Part shown: positions 53,469 through 62,010 of the stretch, one piece after another | How the letters are laid out: every line of letters starts with the position of its first letter | Position numbering within the stretch: the first letter of the stretch is position 1 | From: an uncultured Bacteroidia bacterium | GTDB taxonomy: Bacteria; Bacteroidota; Bacteroidia; Bacteroidales; UBA932 | Assembly (NCBI GenBank): GCA_902780935.1 | Contig: CACZHP010000015.1 | Coordinates: 1 to 64,000 of the forward strand | Reading direction: 5' to 3' | Length of the DNA stretch: 64,000 nt | The notes under the pieces: model-generated | What the model was told of the DNA's origin: nothing | Seen by the model: the letters and a program-made list of their open reading frames with translations, nothing else | Database searches by the model: none | Position numbers and translations under genes: made by a program

Positions 53469-55100
53469 ATGAAGAAGATTCTGGCGGCGATCGCCCTCCT
53501 GGCGGCCCTGATGTCTTGTACCAACGTAGATGAGAAACTTGGTGGTGAGTTTATCGCCACCAACATGAAATATGATTTCCACTCCGCCGAGTTTGACCTC
53601 AACGACATCTGGATGAAATCGGCCGACAGCCTGTCCGCCTACTCATCCCGAAGGATCAATTTCGGCGCGATCAGGGACGAGACCTTCGGCCTGTTCCGCA
53701 GGGGCTGTGCCATAGTCCTTGTCCCGGTGGTCGATTCCGTGGATTTCGGAGGCAGCCCCATTTTCCAGAGATTCAAGTTCAGCGCCGGGATCGACAGCGT
53801 TTCAGTGCCCGATCCAAGCCAGTCAAACATTCTCCAGAATGTCCTCGTGTACGACCTTACGGAACCCTTGGATGCTGGGAAGTATTACTCCAACACGGAG
53901 GTCAAGCACGGCTCGAAGAGGATCACCAAGGGGGTGCCGGTGGTCAACGGCACCGACTCCCTCACCTTTGAATTCACTACCGAGTTCGGCCAGAAATACT
54001 TGAATATCACCCAGGAAGACATGAAGGACTTCGACAGGTACACCTCCAAGTTCCCCGGCATTTACGTGACCACGGAAGACCCTGTCGGTAATGGCGGAAG
54101 GTTCAACATGTTCAAGATGAACATCCTCGAGAAGGCTTCCAACTCAACCTCCTCTTATCCTACCAGGACTGACAACTACGCCGTGATGTACTACAGCGGC
54201 ATCTATAAGGGGGAGAGGAGGGACACCAGCCTGATGTTCTATTTCAGTCCCCTGGAGTTCCAGGATCTCAACAGCATCGTAGCGAGCAACACTCTTCCCA
54301 GCCAGTACGTCTTCAACGTGGACTATCATGAGTCCAGCGGCCTCGCCGGTAAAGTCGGGGACAGGATGTATGTCGAGGGTGGCAGCGGCATCAAGCCGGT
54401 TATCTCGGCTGACGAGATCCGCAGGGTGGTCCTGAACGAGATCTCGTCCAAGGGGGTTGACCCTCAGACGGCACTGATCAGCAAGGCCACGATAGTGATG
54501 CCTTTTGACTTCCCCGAGGACTACAAATCGATGTACCTCTATCCAGACGTGCTGAGCCCCACGATCAAGATCTCCACCGACACCTCAGTGGTGTTCGCCG
54601 GTCTTACGGACGCGAGCGCCTCCGACGAGAACGAGGGTGACATCAACCGCTCGCTCTGCGTCTACGCTCCCGACATCACCCACCATGTCCAGCAGATCAT
54701 AAGGCAGAAAGACAAGGAAGATATCTCCGACTATGACATCTGGATGCTGATCATGCACATCGAGACCACAACCACAACCAACGCCGAGGCCAGCGAGATG
54801 GCCCAGTACTACCAGCAGATCGCGTACGCCTCATACGCAAACCAGCTTTACGGCGGAGGATACGGCGGCGGTTATTATGGCGGCTACGGCGGATATGGCT
54901 ACGGCGGATACGGATACGGGTACAACAACTACTACAACTACATGATGATGGCCCAATATGCGGCCGCCTCAGCGACAACCACTTCCTCAAGCATGGAAAT
55001 GGACAAGGACCGTTTCTACAAATGCGTTCTCCGGGGTCCCGGAGCCAAGGACGGCCCCACCCCCAAGCTGAAGATCACCTACGCCGTCCCAAAAGAATAA
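53469..55100 (+). CDS. DUF4270 exported lipoprotein with Gly-Tyr-rich segment
   Basis: 543 residues. Lipobox ALMSC (Cys about residue 18), then the DUF4270 signature (TNVDEKLGGEFI, FGAIRDETFGLFR, VPVVDSVDFGG, with KFPGIYVTTED further on). Predominantly beta. Residues about 461-491 are an unusual low-complexity run of Gly and Tyr (YGGGYGGGYYGGYGG type) followed by Asn/Tyr and Met stretches, absent from the rest of the chain. Function unknown; coupled to the glycogen-synthase-like gene. Followed by a strong terminator. Confidence 0.85.
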   Translation: MKKILAAIALLAALMSCTNVDEKLGGEFIATNMKYDFHSAEFDLNDIWMKSADSLSAYSSRRINFGAIRDETFGLFRRGCAIVLVPVVDSVDFGGSPIFQRFKFSAGIDSVSVPDPSQSNILQNVLVYDLTEPLDAGKYYSNTEVKHGSKRITKGVPVVNGTDSLTFEFTTEFGQKYLNITQEDMKDFDRYTSKFPGIYVTTEDPVGNGGRFNMFKMNILEKASNSTSSYPTRTDNYAVMYYSGIYKGERRDTSLMFYFSPLEFQDLNSIVASNTLPSQYVFNVDYHESSGLAGKVGDRMYVEGGSGIKPVISADEIRRVVLNEISSKGVDPQTALISKATIVMPFDFPEDYKSMYLYPDVLSPTIKISTDTSVVFAGLTDASASDENEGDINRSLCVYAPDITHHVQQIIRQKDKEDISDYDIWMLIMHIETTTTTNAEASEMAQYYQQIAYASYANQLYGGGYGGGYYGGYGGYGYGGYGYGYNNYYNYMMMAQYAAASATTTSSSMEMDKDRFYKCVLRGPGAKDGPTPKLKITYAVPKE

Positions 55101-55117
55101 AGGGATTCGCGACAAAT

Positions 55118-55149
55118 AAAGCCCCGGCTCTTTCGAACCGGGGCTTTTT
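55118..55149. terminator. Bidirectional terminator between DUF4270 and acpP
   Basis: 10-bp stem aaagccccgg...ccggggcttt (55118-55127 with 55138-55147) with T-runs on both sides. It serves the two convergent genes ending at 55100 and 55171. Confidence 0.88.
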
Positions 55150-55170
55150 GTCAAAAGTCATGCAAAGGGA

Positions 55171-55428
55171 TTAAGCCTCCTCTTTGCCGGCGATCTTCTC
55201 CTTAACCTTGTCGATCGCATCCTTGACGGTAGCGATAGTGCTGGTCTCCTCATCAGGAATCTTGATTCCAAAAACCCTCTCGAACTCCATGAGAAGCTCG
55301 ACGGTGTCAAGAGAATCAGCTCCCAGATCATTTGTGAAATTGGCGGTCTCAGTCACTTCAGACTCCTCGACGCCGAGTTTGTCAACGATGATCGCTTTGA
55401 CTTGTTTTACGATTTCTTCTTCAGTCAT
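55171..55428 (-). CDS. acpP: Acyl carrier protein
   Basis: 85 residues. The phosphopantetheine attachment site is [16 protein letters not shown] (Ser about residue 39). Strongly acidic helices, normal length. Carries acyl chains in fatty acid and lipid A synthesis. Unusually, no fabF follows; the next gene is convergent. Own promoter upstream. Confidence 0.97.
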   Translation of the reverse strand: MTEEEIVKQVKAIIVDKLGVEESEVTETANFTNDLGADSLDTVELLMEFERVFGIKIPDEETSTIATVKDAIDKVKEKIAGKEEA

Positions 55429-55480
55429 GGTTATAAAAATTAAATAGTATAATTCTATCCGATATTACACAATAACTCCG

Positions 55481-55512
55481 CAAAGTAAATAAAAAAACAT
55501 TAATTATCCAAA
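55481..55512 (-). promoter_or_regulatory. Promoter of acpP
   Basis: Minus strand: TTTG (55509-55512), 20-base spacer, TTACTTTG (55481-55488), one mismatch from TAnnTTTG. About 50 bases before the ATG. The -33 box lies just past the pnuC stop codon. Confidence 0.6.
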
Positions 55513-55517
55513 TCCTG

Positions 55518-56303
55518 CTATGACGTGGTAACCGAAGCGGGTTCTTTGCAAAGGTTAAGCCAAATCCTCAAGCCGTTCAAGGAGTTCATCAAATAGAATA
55601 TGTATTTAATAAGCATCACTCCGGCATTTCCCGATCCTGTTCCGCTAAGGAGAGCGACCGTCCAGAGCGAGATGGAAGATATATTCACAAGGATCCAGAT
55701 GTACCATTGCTCCATGAAAGCGAAGCTCAGGAGAACCTGCCCGGCGATATTCAAGGTCATCACCACAGCGTCCAACAGCACCTTGGACTTATTGAATGAA
55801 TCGATCTTCCCTGCGGAAAGCTTTGCGGCATCGACAGAGTACAATATCCCGTAAAGGGCGGCGATACCCGCGGCGATCCCAGCGACAAGCCACAGCCACT
55901 GCTTCCCGGTCAGTTTCCTGGCCCGAACCTTCGTCTCTTCCTCATTCTCCCCGCCCATACTGGCTCCCCTCTTTCTCCACTGCCAGAATCCGATAAACTG
56001 CATGGGGAGGAAATAAAAAGCGTGCAGAGCGAAATTACCCATTATCCCATTATCGTAGAGTACCACCGTCGCCGCCAGGACATCCAGGAAGCCAAAAAGG
56101 AAGGTCAGCAGATGGCCATTTGCTGAAAGGACAGTATTGATGACTCCCATCACAGACCCGAAAGCGGCCAGAAGCAGCATGAAAGTCTTGACCCCGGGCT
56201 GCTGGAGCTTGAATATGGTCGTGAGCGTGACGGCGACAATCATCCCCGTGACCAGAAAGATATTGAATGCCAGATTAAATCTTTTCTCCGATGTTTTATC
56301 CAT
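55518..56303 (-). CDS. pnuC: Nicotinamide riboside transporter PnuC
   Basis: 261 residues, about seven membrane helices. Family motifs: FYFLPMQFIGFWQWRKRG (the QW motif) and FMEQWYIWILVNISSISLW (WxxxN motif). Takes up nicotinamide riboside, later made into NAD. A charged loop (GGENEEETKVRARKL) separates helices 4 and 5. No nadR or thiamine genes nearby, so the substrate is inferred from family. Confidence 0.9.
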   Translation of the reverse strand: MDKTSEKRFNLAFNIFLVTGMIVAVTLTTIFKLQQPGVKTFMLLLAAFGSVMGVINTVLSANGHLLTFLFGFLDVLAATVVLYDNGIMGNFALHAFYFLPMQFIGFWQWRKRGASMGGENEEETKVRARKLTGKQWLWLVAGIAAGIAALYGILYSVDAAKLSAGKIDSFNKSKVLLDAVVMTLNIAGQVLLSFAFMEQWYIWILVNISSISLWTVALLSGTGSGNAGVMLIKYIFYLMNSLNGLRIWLNLCKEPASVTTS

Positions 56304-56343
56304 AACAATCGCGAATATAACAAATCATCTTCTTTAAAATCAC

Positions 56344-56351
56344 TATATTTG
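56344..56351 (+). promoter_or_regulatory. -7 box of the DUF1080 gene
   Basis: TATATTTG, exact match to TAnnTTTG, 38 bases before the ATG at 56390. No TTTG is present at -33. Confidence 0.5.
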
Positions 56352-56389
56352 TGAACCTGCTGACAAAGACAAATCAAAACACCACAGAT

Positions 56390-57157
56390 ATGCGAAAGAC
56401 ATTAACCATCATGACGACACTGGCGATAACCATCGCTGCCACAGCCCAAGAGAAGACATACCCCCAACCAGAACCGATGCGTCCTGGCATGACGGAGTTC
56501 TGGACTCCGCAGCCAAAGGTTGTGACCCCAGGAGACATCCGCACAAACTCAGCTCCCTCGGATGCTATCGTGCTCTTCGATGGGAAAAACCTTGACGCTT
56601 GGCAGTCAGCCGAAGGCGGAGAGGCAAAATGGACTGTCCACGACGGCGTGTTCACCGTCAATAAGCCCTCTGGAGACATCATCACCAAAGAAAGCTTCGG
56701 TAGTTTCCAGCTCCATCTTGAATGGTGCGTACCGAAGAACATCACCGGAGAGAGCCAGGCCAGGGGCAACAGCGGAGTGTTCCTCCAGGACAAGTACGAG
56801 GTGCAGATCCTGGACAACTACAACAACGAGACCTACGCCAACGGCCAGGCAGGGAGCGTTTACAAGCAGGTGATTCCGCTCGCCAACGCGATGCGCAAGC
56901 CCGGGGAGTGGAATGTCTATGACATCATCTACACCGCCCCTATATTCAATGAGGACGGCACCTACAGGGTTGCCCCCACTGTGACCGTGATCCAAAACGG
57001 GATCGTACTCCTGAACCACTTCACCATCAGGGGTACAACCGAATACATCGGCCATCCGAAGGTCGTGCCACATGGCGACGGCCCTATACGCCTACAGGCC
57101 CACGGCGACCGCAGTGAGCCTATAAGCTTCAGGAATATCTGGCTTAGGAAGATGTGA
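56390..57157 (+). CDS. DUF1080 family exported glycan hydrolase-like protein
   Basis: 255 residues from the ATG at 56390 (MRKTLTIMTTLAITIAATAQ signal); an upstream GTG is unlikely. The DUF1080 beta-sandwich (3-keto-glycoside hydrolase/laminin-G-like) shows IVLFDGKNLDAWQS, FQLHLEWCVPKN, GNSGVFLQDKYEVQILDNYN and RLQAHGDRSEPISFRNIWLR. Members include 3-keto-glucoside hydrolases. It stands alone with its own promoter. The stop codon directly abuts the stop of the convergent phosphatase gene. Confidence 0.9.
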   Translation: MRKTLTIMTTLAITIAATAQEKTYPQPEPMRPGMTEFWTPQPKVVTPGDIRTNSAPSDAIVLFDGKNLDAWQSAEGGEAKWTVHDGVFTVNKPSGDIITKESFGSFQLHLEWCVPKNITGESQARGNSGVFLQDKYEVQILDNYNNETYANGQAGSVYKQVIPLANAMRKPGEWNVYDIIYTAPIFNEDGTYRVAPTVTVIQNGIVLLNHFTIRGTTEYIGHPKVVPHGDGPIRLQAHGDRSEPISFRNIWLRKM

Positions 57158-58474
57158 TTATCTCGAGATCCTCGGGTGGGCCTCAAAGACAGAGGCCGCC
57201 CAGGTCTTGAAATCTTCCCATCTGTAATAAGGCCCGGAAACGGGCTTTAATTGTGGAAGTGTGGCCTCAGAGCCGTTTCGAAGCAACTTGAACAGGATTT
57301 CCGGATTCTTCTTCGAGCGGTAAAGCACGAACTGTATGTTGGCCGCCTTGGGTGTGTCATAATTCTGGAACCAGTATTTCACATCCTCAGCCTTGTCCGG
57401 CTCGAATCCGGAACCGTTAATATTCAAAAGTGGACAAATGGCGTTCACTACCGTGTCATGCCCGAAGCGGAAATGGCCCTTATACTCACCTGTCTTGACC
57501 GCCTCATCCGCCTGGGTGATTATATCCATCAATAGCGGAATCATACGATAGCGATTCCTGGAGTGACCGGCATAGACGGCGTAATTCTCAGCTTCCCAAA
57601 GTTTCAGGAGCTGATCCTTGGTGAATATGTCCTCAAGCCAGTCGCCATCACAATAGTTATGGTATCCCGCCCAAAGGCTGAATAGCTCATAGACAAACTC
57701 CCTTCGGCCGCCAATCTCCTCAAGGAATCCCCTGTCAGTGAACAACTTCCCAAGGATTGCGTCATAGTCGGTCATCCTGTCCCTAAAGTCCACCGTACTT
57801 TCCGGTATTCTAACCTCTCCCTCGTAATACTCAGCTATCTCCCTGGGAGCCCCAGTCGAGTTGGTGTACAAGAGGTTGGTATGGAGGGAGTTCATGGCGA
57901 CGTCCAGTTTCGGGGCATGCTTCTGGAGACTCACCGTAAAAGCGTTCATGCTCACGATAGCCCTCTGCGAGGTGGAGGCCATGGCAAAAACCTTTCCCCC
58001 GTCCTTGAACACCTCAGGGAAGTCCTCACACATTATCCTGGCAATCTCCATGTGTTGCTCCATACCGAGATCGGTAAGGTCGCCGGTATTGACAAGAGGC
58101 TCGAAGTAGAAATCGTTGAAATCCTCATACAACTCACGTCCCCTTTCCGTGAGGGAGTTAGATGACGCCGCCGCGTCCAGGACTTTTTTCAGGACTGTAT
58201 ACGTCGCTGAGTTCCAGGCGTAACGTGATCCATGACGACCATAATGGCTGATGTAGAATGGGCTATATCCCTTCGGTGCGGGAGTCCGCGCGACATCCTC
58301 AAACCTGTAAGGTCCCTCACATCCGGCGAGCTTGTCGCGGCTCGCGGCCACAACATCGATGACATCATATATCTGGGCAGAGAGGGTCCCCGGGAATAAT
58401 GCGAGGACAGCGCAAGAAAGAATAAAAATCTTCCGGGCGTTTACCCGGAAGATTTTAGTGAAATGTGTCTTCAA
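57158..58474 (-). CDS. Histidine-type (acid) phosphatase, no ATG start
   Basis: 438 residues read from TTG at 58474. Catalytic RHGSR (about residues 80-84, in YISHYGRHGSRY) and the partner FGHDTVV late in the protein mark the clade-2 histidine phosphatases; an HD rather than the HAE of MINPP-type phytases is present. A signal peptide (ARKIFILSCAVLALFPGTLSAQ) directs export. No ATG or GTG precedes the signal peptide in frame; the only candidates are this TTG or ATT codons. The first codons include a perfect hairpin that looks like the terminator of the gene upstream (58425-58456). Probable substrate: phosphorylated inositols or other organic phosphate. Confidence 0.85.
   Translation of the reverse strand: MKTHFTKIFRVNARKIFILSCAVLALFPGTLSAQIYDVIDVVAASRDKLAGCEGPYRFEDVARTPAPKGYSPFYISHYGRHGSRYAWNSATYTVLKKVLDAAASSNSLTERGRELYEDFNDFYFEPLVNTGDLTDLGMEQHMEIARIMCEDFPEVFKDGGKVFAMASTSQRAIVSMNAFTVSLQKHAPKLDVAMNSLHTNLLYTNSTGAPREIAEYYEGEVRIPESTVDFRDRMTDYDAILGKLFTDRGFLEEIGGRREFVYELFSLWAGYHNYCDGDWLEDIFTKDQLLKLWEAENYAVYAGHSRNRYRMIPLLMDIITQADEAVKTGEYKGHFRFGHDTVVNAICPLLNINGSGFEPDKAEDVKYWFQNYDTPKAANIQFVLYRSKKNPEILFKLLRNGSEATLPQLKPVSGPYYRWEDFKTWAASVFEAHPRISR
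58425..58456 (-). terminator. Terminator-like hairpin inside the phosphatase 5' end
   Basis: Perfect 13-bp inverted repeat (58425-58437 with 58444-58456, aaaatcttccggg and complement), loop of six, followed on the minus strand by tattctttcttg after the stem's own TTTT. It is 29 bases past the stop of the OmpA/TPR gene, the right place for its terminator, yet it lies within codons about 7-17 of the phosphatase frame. Confidence 0.75.
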
Positions 58475-58485
58475 AGTAATATCGA

Positions 58486-60135
58486 TTACTTGTAGATCTG
58501 AGCGAACTCAACATCCTTCTTAGCCCTGGCGGCAAGAGTCTTGTCAGCCTTCTCAACCTCAGCGAGGAGAGCCTTGGCCTCGTCGGCCTTACCCTGACGG
58601 GCGGCGATGATGGCCTTCAGGTAAGTAACCTTAGGATCGCCACAGTGAGCGGCGGCCTTGGCCTTGTCAAGCTGGTTGGTGAGGATGTAAGCGAGGACAG
58701 TGTTGTGGCAGCAGCCCTTGGCATCCTTAAGATCCTGGACAGCCTTGTCGTAGTTGCCAGTGCAGATGTCGATGATACCCTGGTTGGTCTTGGCCACATC
58801 GGAACCAGCCTTCTTGAACAGGCTGGCAGCCTTCTGGAAGTCACCGCCGCGGAGGGCGAGGACACCGAGAGCGTTGTCAAGCTCAGCGTCCTTAGTCTCG
58901 ACATTGGCGAAAGCCTTCTCGGCGTTCTTGAGGTCACCGGCGTTCAGGTAAGCGGTACCGAGGTTGAACCTGGCGGCGTCGCTGTCATACTTGCTGATAG
59001 CCTTGTTGTAGAGCTTGACCTTGCTGTCAAGATCCTTGACGAGGGTGGCGGCGTGCAGGAGAGCAGGCTCATCGAGAACATCGCTGTTGTTGTTGATCAT
59101 CTCAAGAAGCTCATCGGCGGTGTAGTTCTTGAACTCGACATTGGCGATGAAGCGGGCGCGACGAAGCTCAGGGAGGATGTCGTTCTTAAGCTCGGAATAG
59201 ACAGAAGACATGTTCTTGATCTCGCTCTCACGAACGGCGGGATCGCTGTACATAGAGAGAACGCGAAGGATCAGGTCCTTGTCGCGGATGTCAGAATTCT
59301 GGACAAGCTCCTGGAAGCCTTCCCAGTCCTGACCGATACTCCTGACCTCAGGATCGGTGACATTCTTGCCCTTGACGACCTTATCCCAAGCCTTGTCAGC
59401 GGTCTTGGAACGGTTGTCGGAGAGCTTGCGGTTGAGCTTCTCACCACCGTCCGGGGAAGCGTAAGCGACGACCTCGGTTCCGACGAGGGTCTTGCGCTCG
59501 TTAGCGGCGATCTCATCGAGAGCGTTCTGGAAGTTCTTGATGGACTCACCCTTGAGCTGCTTGCTCTGGACATCAGCGGAGTTGATCCTGTAGAGGATCT
59601 GGCCCTCGGCGGTCTGCTTGAGGATAGCCTCGTAACCGTCAGCCTTAAGAGGAACGAGACCGGCGGCCTTGACGAGCTGGTAGGTAGTGTTGACACCGTC
59701 GGCGACCTTCTTGGTAGGGAGAGCGATTGATTTGCCCTTGTACTTGGCGACACCGCGGAGCTCGAGATGAGACTGCTCCATGCCTTCGACGAACGGGAAG
59801 TGAAGCTTCTCGGTCACAGTGCTACCAGCCTTGGGAACAACTTTGTAGTTGTCCTTGACCTTCTCACCCTGATACATGAGGGGATCCATCTTGCTCTCAC
59901 CACCATCATAGACGATGACAGGGGTGACCTCGAGGATGGCCTTCGGATGGAAGTAGTTGGCGGGATAGGTCACGGAAACGGTGGGATCGACATTGCCCGC
60001 GACGGCCTCGAGGACGGCGGGATTGCAAGTGACGATCACATTGTCGGCCAGCTCAGCCATCTTCTTGGCTGAGGAGCAAGCGACTGCGGACAGCACTATG
60101 GCCGCCGCGGCGAGAATCTTAATTGCTTTCTTCAT
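58486..60135 (-). CDS. OmpA-like/TPR lipoprotein
   Basis: 549 residues. Lipobox SAVAC (Cys about 20). Residues about 25-200 are beta-rich with repeated Val/Thr strands. An OmpA-like segment around 240-280 (VVAYASPDGGEKLNRKLSDNRSKTADKAW) may bind peptidoglycan. The last 200 residues are TPR repeats (ARFNLGTAYLNAGDLKNAEKAFANVE; LLAEVEKADKTLAARAKK). The codon choice is strongly biased (for example CTT/AAG/GCC runs), as in abundant proteins. Likely an abundant outer-membrane-to-cell-wall linker; not named. Confidence 0.8.
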   Translation of the reverse strand: MKKAIKILAAAAIVLSAVACSSAKKMAELADNVIVTCNPAVLEAVAGNVDPTVSVTYPANYFHPKAILEVTPVIVYDGGESKMDPLMYQGEKVKDNYKVVPKAGSTVTEKLHFPFVEGMEQSHLELRGVAKYKGKSIALPTKKVADGVNTTYQLVKAAGLVPLKADGYEAILKQTAEGQILYRINSADVQSKQLKGESIKNFQNALDEIAANERKTLVGTEVVAYASPDGGEKLNRKLSDNRSKTADKAWDKVVKGKNVTDPEVRSIGQDWEGFQELVQNSDIRDKDLILRVLSMYSDPAVRESEIKNMSSVYSELKNDILPELRRARFIANVEFKNYTADELLEMINNNSDVLDEPALLHAATLVKDLDSKVKLYNKAISKYDSDAARFNLGTAYLNAGDLKNAEKAFANVETKDAELDNALGVLALRGGDFQKAASLFKKAGSDVAKTNQGIIDICTGNYDKAVQDLKDAKGCCHNTVLAYILTNQLDKAKAAAHCGDPKVTYLKAIIAARQGKADEAKALLAEVEKADKTLAARAKKDVEFAQIYK

Positions 60136-60198
60136 AGCTTGAATACTTGAATTAATTTATAATTGGACTTTACTCAATAAGCCTTTTACATCAGTAGG

Positions 60199-60232
60199 CA
60201 AATATAACTATTATTTTCGTAACTTTGCCAAA
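60199..60232 (-). promoter_or_regulatory. Divergent promoter region between TPR lipoprotein and sigma-54 activator
   Basis: Minus strand: TTTG (60229-60232), 22-base spacer (slightly long), TATATTTG (60199-60206) for the TPR lipoprotein. Plus strand: TAACTTTG (60220-60227), an exact TAnnTTTG, 34 bases before the activator ATG, without a clear TTTG at -33. The two promoters overlap, so they may compete. Confidence 0.55.
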
Positions 60233-60261
60233 CTGGTTCCAAATAGCAAGTTTTTTTTATT

Positions 60262-61491
60262 ATGGATTCACAGGATTTGCAAAGACTGAAGAACAAGTAC
60301 GACATCATCGGGAATGATGCCGCGCTCAACCGGGCGCTGGAGATGGCCGTGAAGATAGCCCCGACTGATCTGACCGTGCTTGTGACAGGAGAGAGTGGAG
60401 TCGGCAAAGAGAATATACCTAAAATAATTCACGAGAACAGCCTGAGGAAGACGGCCAAATACTTCGCCGTCAACTGCGGAGCCATCCCTGAAGGGACGAT
60501 AGACTCAGAACTTTTCGGCCATGTGAAAGGCTCTTTCACAGGAGCGGTCGAGACCCGGAAGGGATATTTCGAGGAAGCCGACGGGGGCACCTTGTTCCTG
60601 GATGAGATCGGCGAGCTCCCCCTCCCCTCGCAAGCCAAGCTTCTGAGGGTGCTGCAGAACGGGGAGTTCATCAAAGTCGGATCCTCAAAAGTCGAGAAGA
60701 CCAATGTCAGGGTTATCGCCGCTACCAACAACGATCTCGTCCACGCCGTGGAAAGGGGGAAGTTCAGGGAAGACCTCTACTACAGGCTCAACGCCATCCA
60801 GATAAGGATGCCTGCCCTGCGTGACCGGAAGGAAGACATCTATCTCTTTTTCAGGAAGTTCTCCTCGGATTTCTCCGAGAAGTCGGGCTTCGGGAAAGTC
60901 ACCCTCACCAACGATGCCATAGACCTCCTCATCAACTATCGCTGGCCCGGGAATATCCGTCAGCTCAAGAATGTGACCGAGAGTATCACGGCTTTCGAGT
61001 CCGAGAAACTCACTCCGACTTCAGGCAGATGCGTGGTGGACGCCGCCACACTGGCCCACTATATGCCCAAGGAGGATGTCAACCTCCTGCCGGCTGTCCT
61101 GGATGGGAACCGGGGGGACTCGATGCCCGACTCTGACAGGCAGATGTTCATCAAGGCCATCCTGGACCTCAAACAGGAGGTCGACGACCTGAAGGCCAGG
61201 ATGAGCGGAATGACAGCCTCCGCGGCACCGGTTTTGAATCCTCATGTGGTGGCGGAAGAGGCCGAGTGGCAGGGCCAGGGGGCTCCTGTCTCAAGCGAGG
61301 AGATCGGCAAGGTGGTGGACATCAATGTCCAGGAAAGCCCGGAGCAGGATCTCTCGCTCAGGAAATCCAATCTCGAGAATATCGTCAAAGCCCTCGAGAA
61401 ACATCGCGGCAACAGGAAACTTGCCGCCCAGGAAGTAGGAATCTCCGAGAGGACCCTGTACAGGAAAATCAAGGAATACCATTTGGAATAA
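60262..61491 (+). CDS. Sigma-54-dependent activator, AAA+ and Fis-type HTH, no sensor domain
   Basis: 409 residues. Walker A GESGVGKEN (about 46-54); the sigma-54 contact loop reads GSFTGA rather than GAFTGA; Walker B GTLFLDEIGEL; sensor FREDLYYRLN and the R-finger region; C-terminal HTH LEKHRGNRKLAAQEVGISERTLYRKIKEY. No receiver or GAF domain, so activity is controlled by another protein or by amount. In Bacteroidetes this gene regularly precedes lptE and secG, as here, so a role in envelope gene control is plausible. The lptE ATG follows after 5 bases. Confidence 0.93.
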   Translation: MDSQDLQRLKNKYDIIGNDAALNRALEMAVKIAPTDLTVLVTGESGVGKENIPKIIHENSLRKTAKYFAVNCGAIPEGTIDSELFGHVKGSFTGAVETRKGYFEEADGGTLFLDEIGELPLPSQAKLLRVLQNGEFIKVGSSKVEKTNVRVIAATNNDLVHAVERGKFREDLYYRLNAIQIRMPALRDRKEDIYLFFRKFSSDFSEKSGFGKVTLTNDAIDLLINYRWPGNIRQLKNVTESITAFESEKLTPTSGRCVVDAATLAHYMPKEDVNLLPAVLDGNRGDSMPDSDRQMFIKAILDLKQEVDDLKARMSGMTASAAPVLNPHVVAEEAEWQGQGAPVSSEEIGKVVDINVQESPEQDLSLRKSNLENIVKALEKHRGNRKLAAQEVGISERTLYRKIKEYHLE

Positions 61492-61496
61492 AGAAT

Positions 61497-62006
61497 ATGA
61501 GAAGAATCGCCATAGCAGTCCTGATCGCGGCCGCCTTCTTCCTGGGAGGCTGCTCGATTGTCAAATACTCGTTTTCCGGGACTTCGATCCAGCCAGACGT
61601 CAAGACAGTAACAATCAACTTTTTCGAGTACAAGGCGCTCAAGGTCAACCCTTCCCTGAGCAACGACCTGACAGAGGCGATGAAGGACAAGTTCCGCAAG
61701 CTCACCAAGCTTGAGCAGGTGGAAATGGACGGGGACCTGGAGATCTCGGGAGCCGTGACCGGGTATGACGTACGGGCTGCCGCTGTCACCGCCAACGAAG
61801 TCGCTGCCATGAACCGCCTGACCGTGACCGCGAGCCTCAAATTCACCAACAGGAAGTATCCGGAAGAGGATTTCGAAAAGAGTTTCTCGGCATATTCCGA
61901 ATACGACTCGAGCAACTCCCTGGACGCCGTCGAGGCTTCCCTCTGCGAGGAAATAGTTGAAAAGCTGGTCGAGGACATGTTCAACGCCAGCGTGGCCCAG
62001 TGGTAA
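61497..62006 (+). CDS. lptE: LPS assembly lipoprotein LptE
   Basis: 169 residues from the ATG at 61497 (MRRIAIAVLIAAAFFLGGCS, lipobox LGGC). LptE-type fold: YSFSGTSIQPDVKTVTINFFEYKA, then LEISGAVTGYDVRAAAVTANEVAAMNRLTVTASL. Plugs the LptD barrel for lipopolysaccharide export. Four bases separate it from the next gene. The family is divergent, so the name rests on order and signal as well as sequence. Confidence 0.8.
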   Translation: MRRIAIAVLIAAAFFLGGCSIVKYSFSGTSIQPDVKTVTINFFEYKALKVNPSLSNDLTEAMKDKFRKLTKLEQVEMDGDLEISGAVTGYDVRAAAVTANEVAAMNRLTVTASLKFTNRKYPEEDFEKSFSAYSEYDSSNSLDAVEASLCEEIVEKLVEDMFNASVAQW

Positions 62007-62010
62007 GGCG

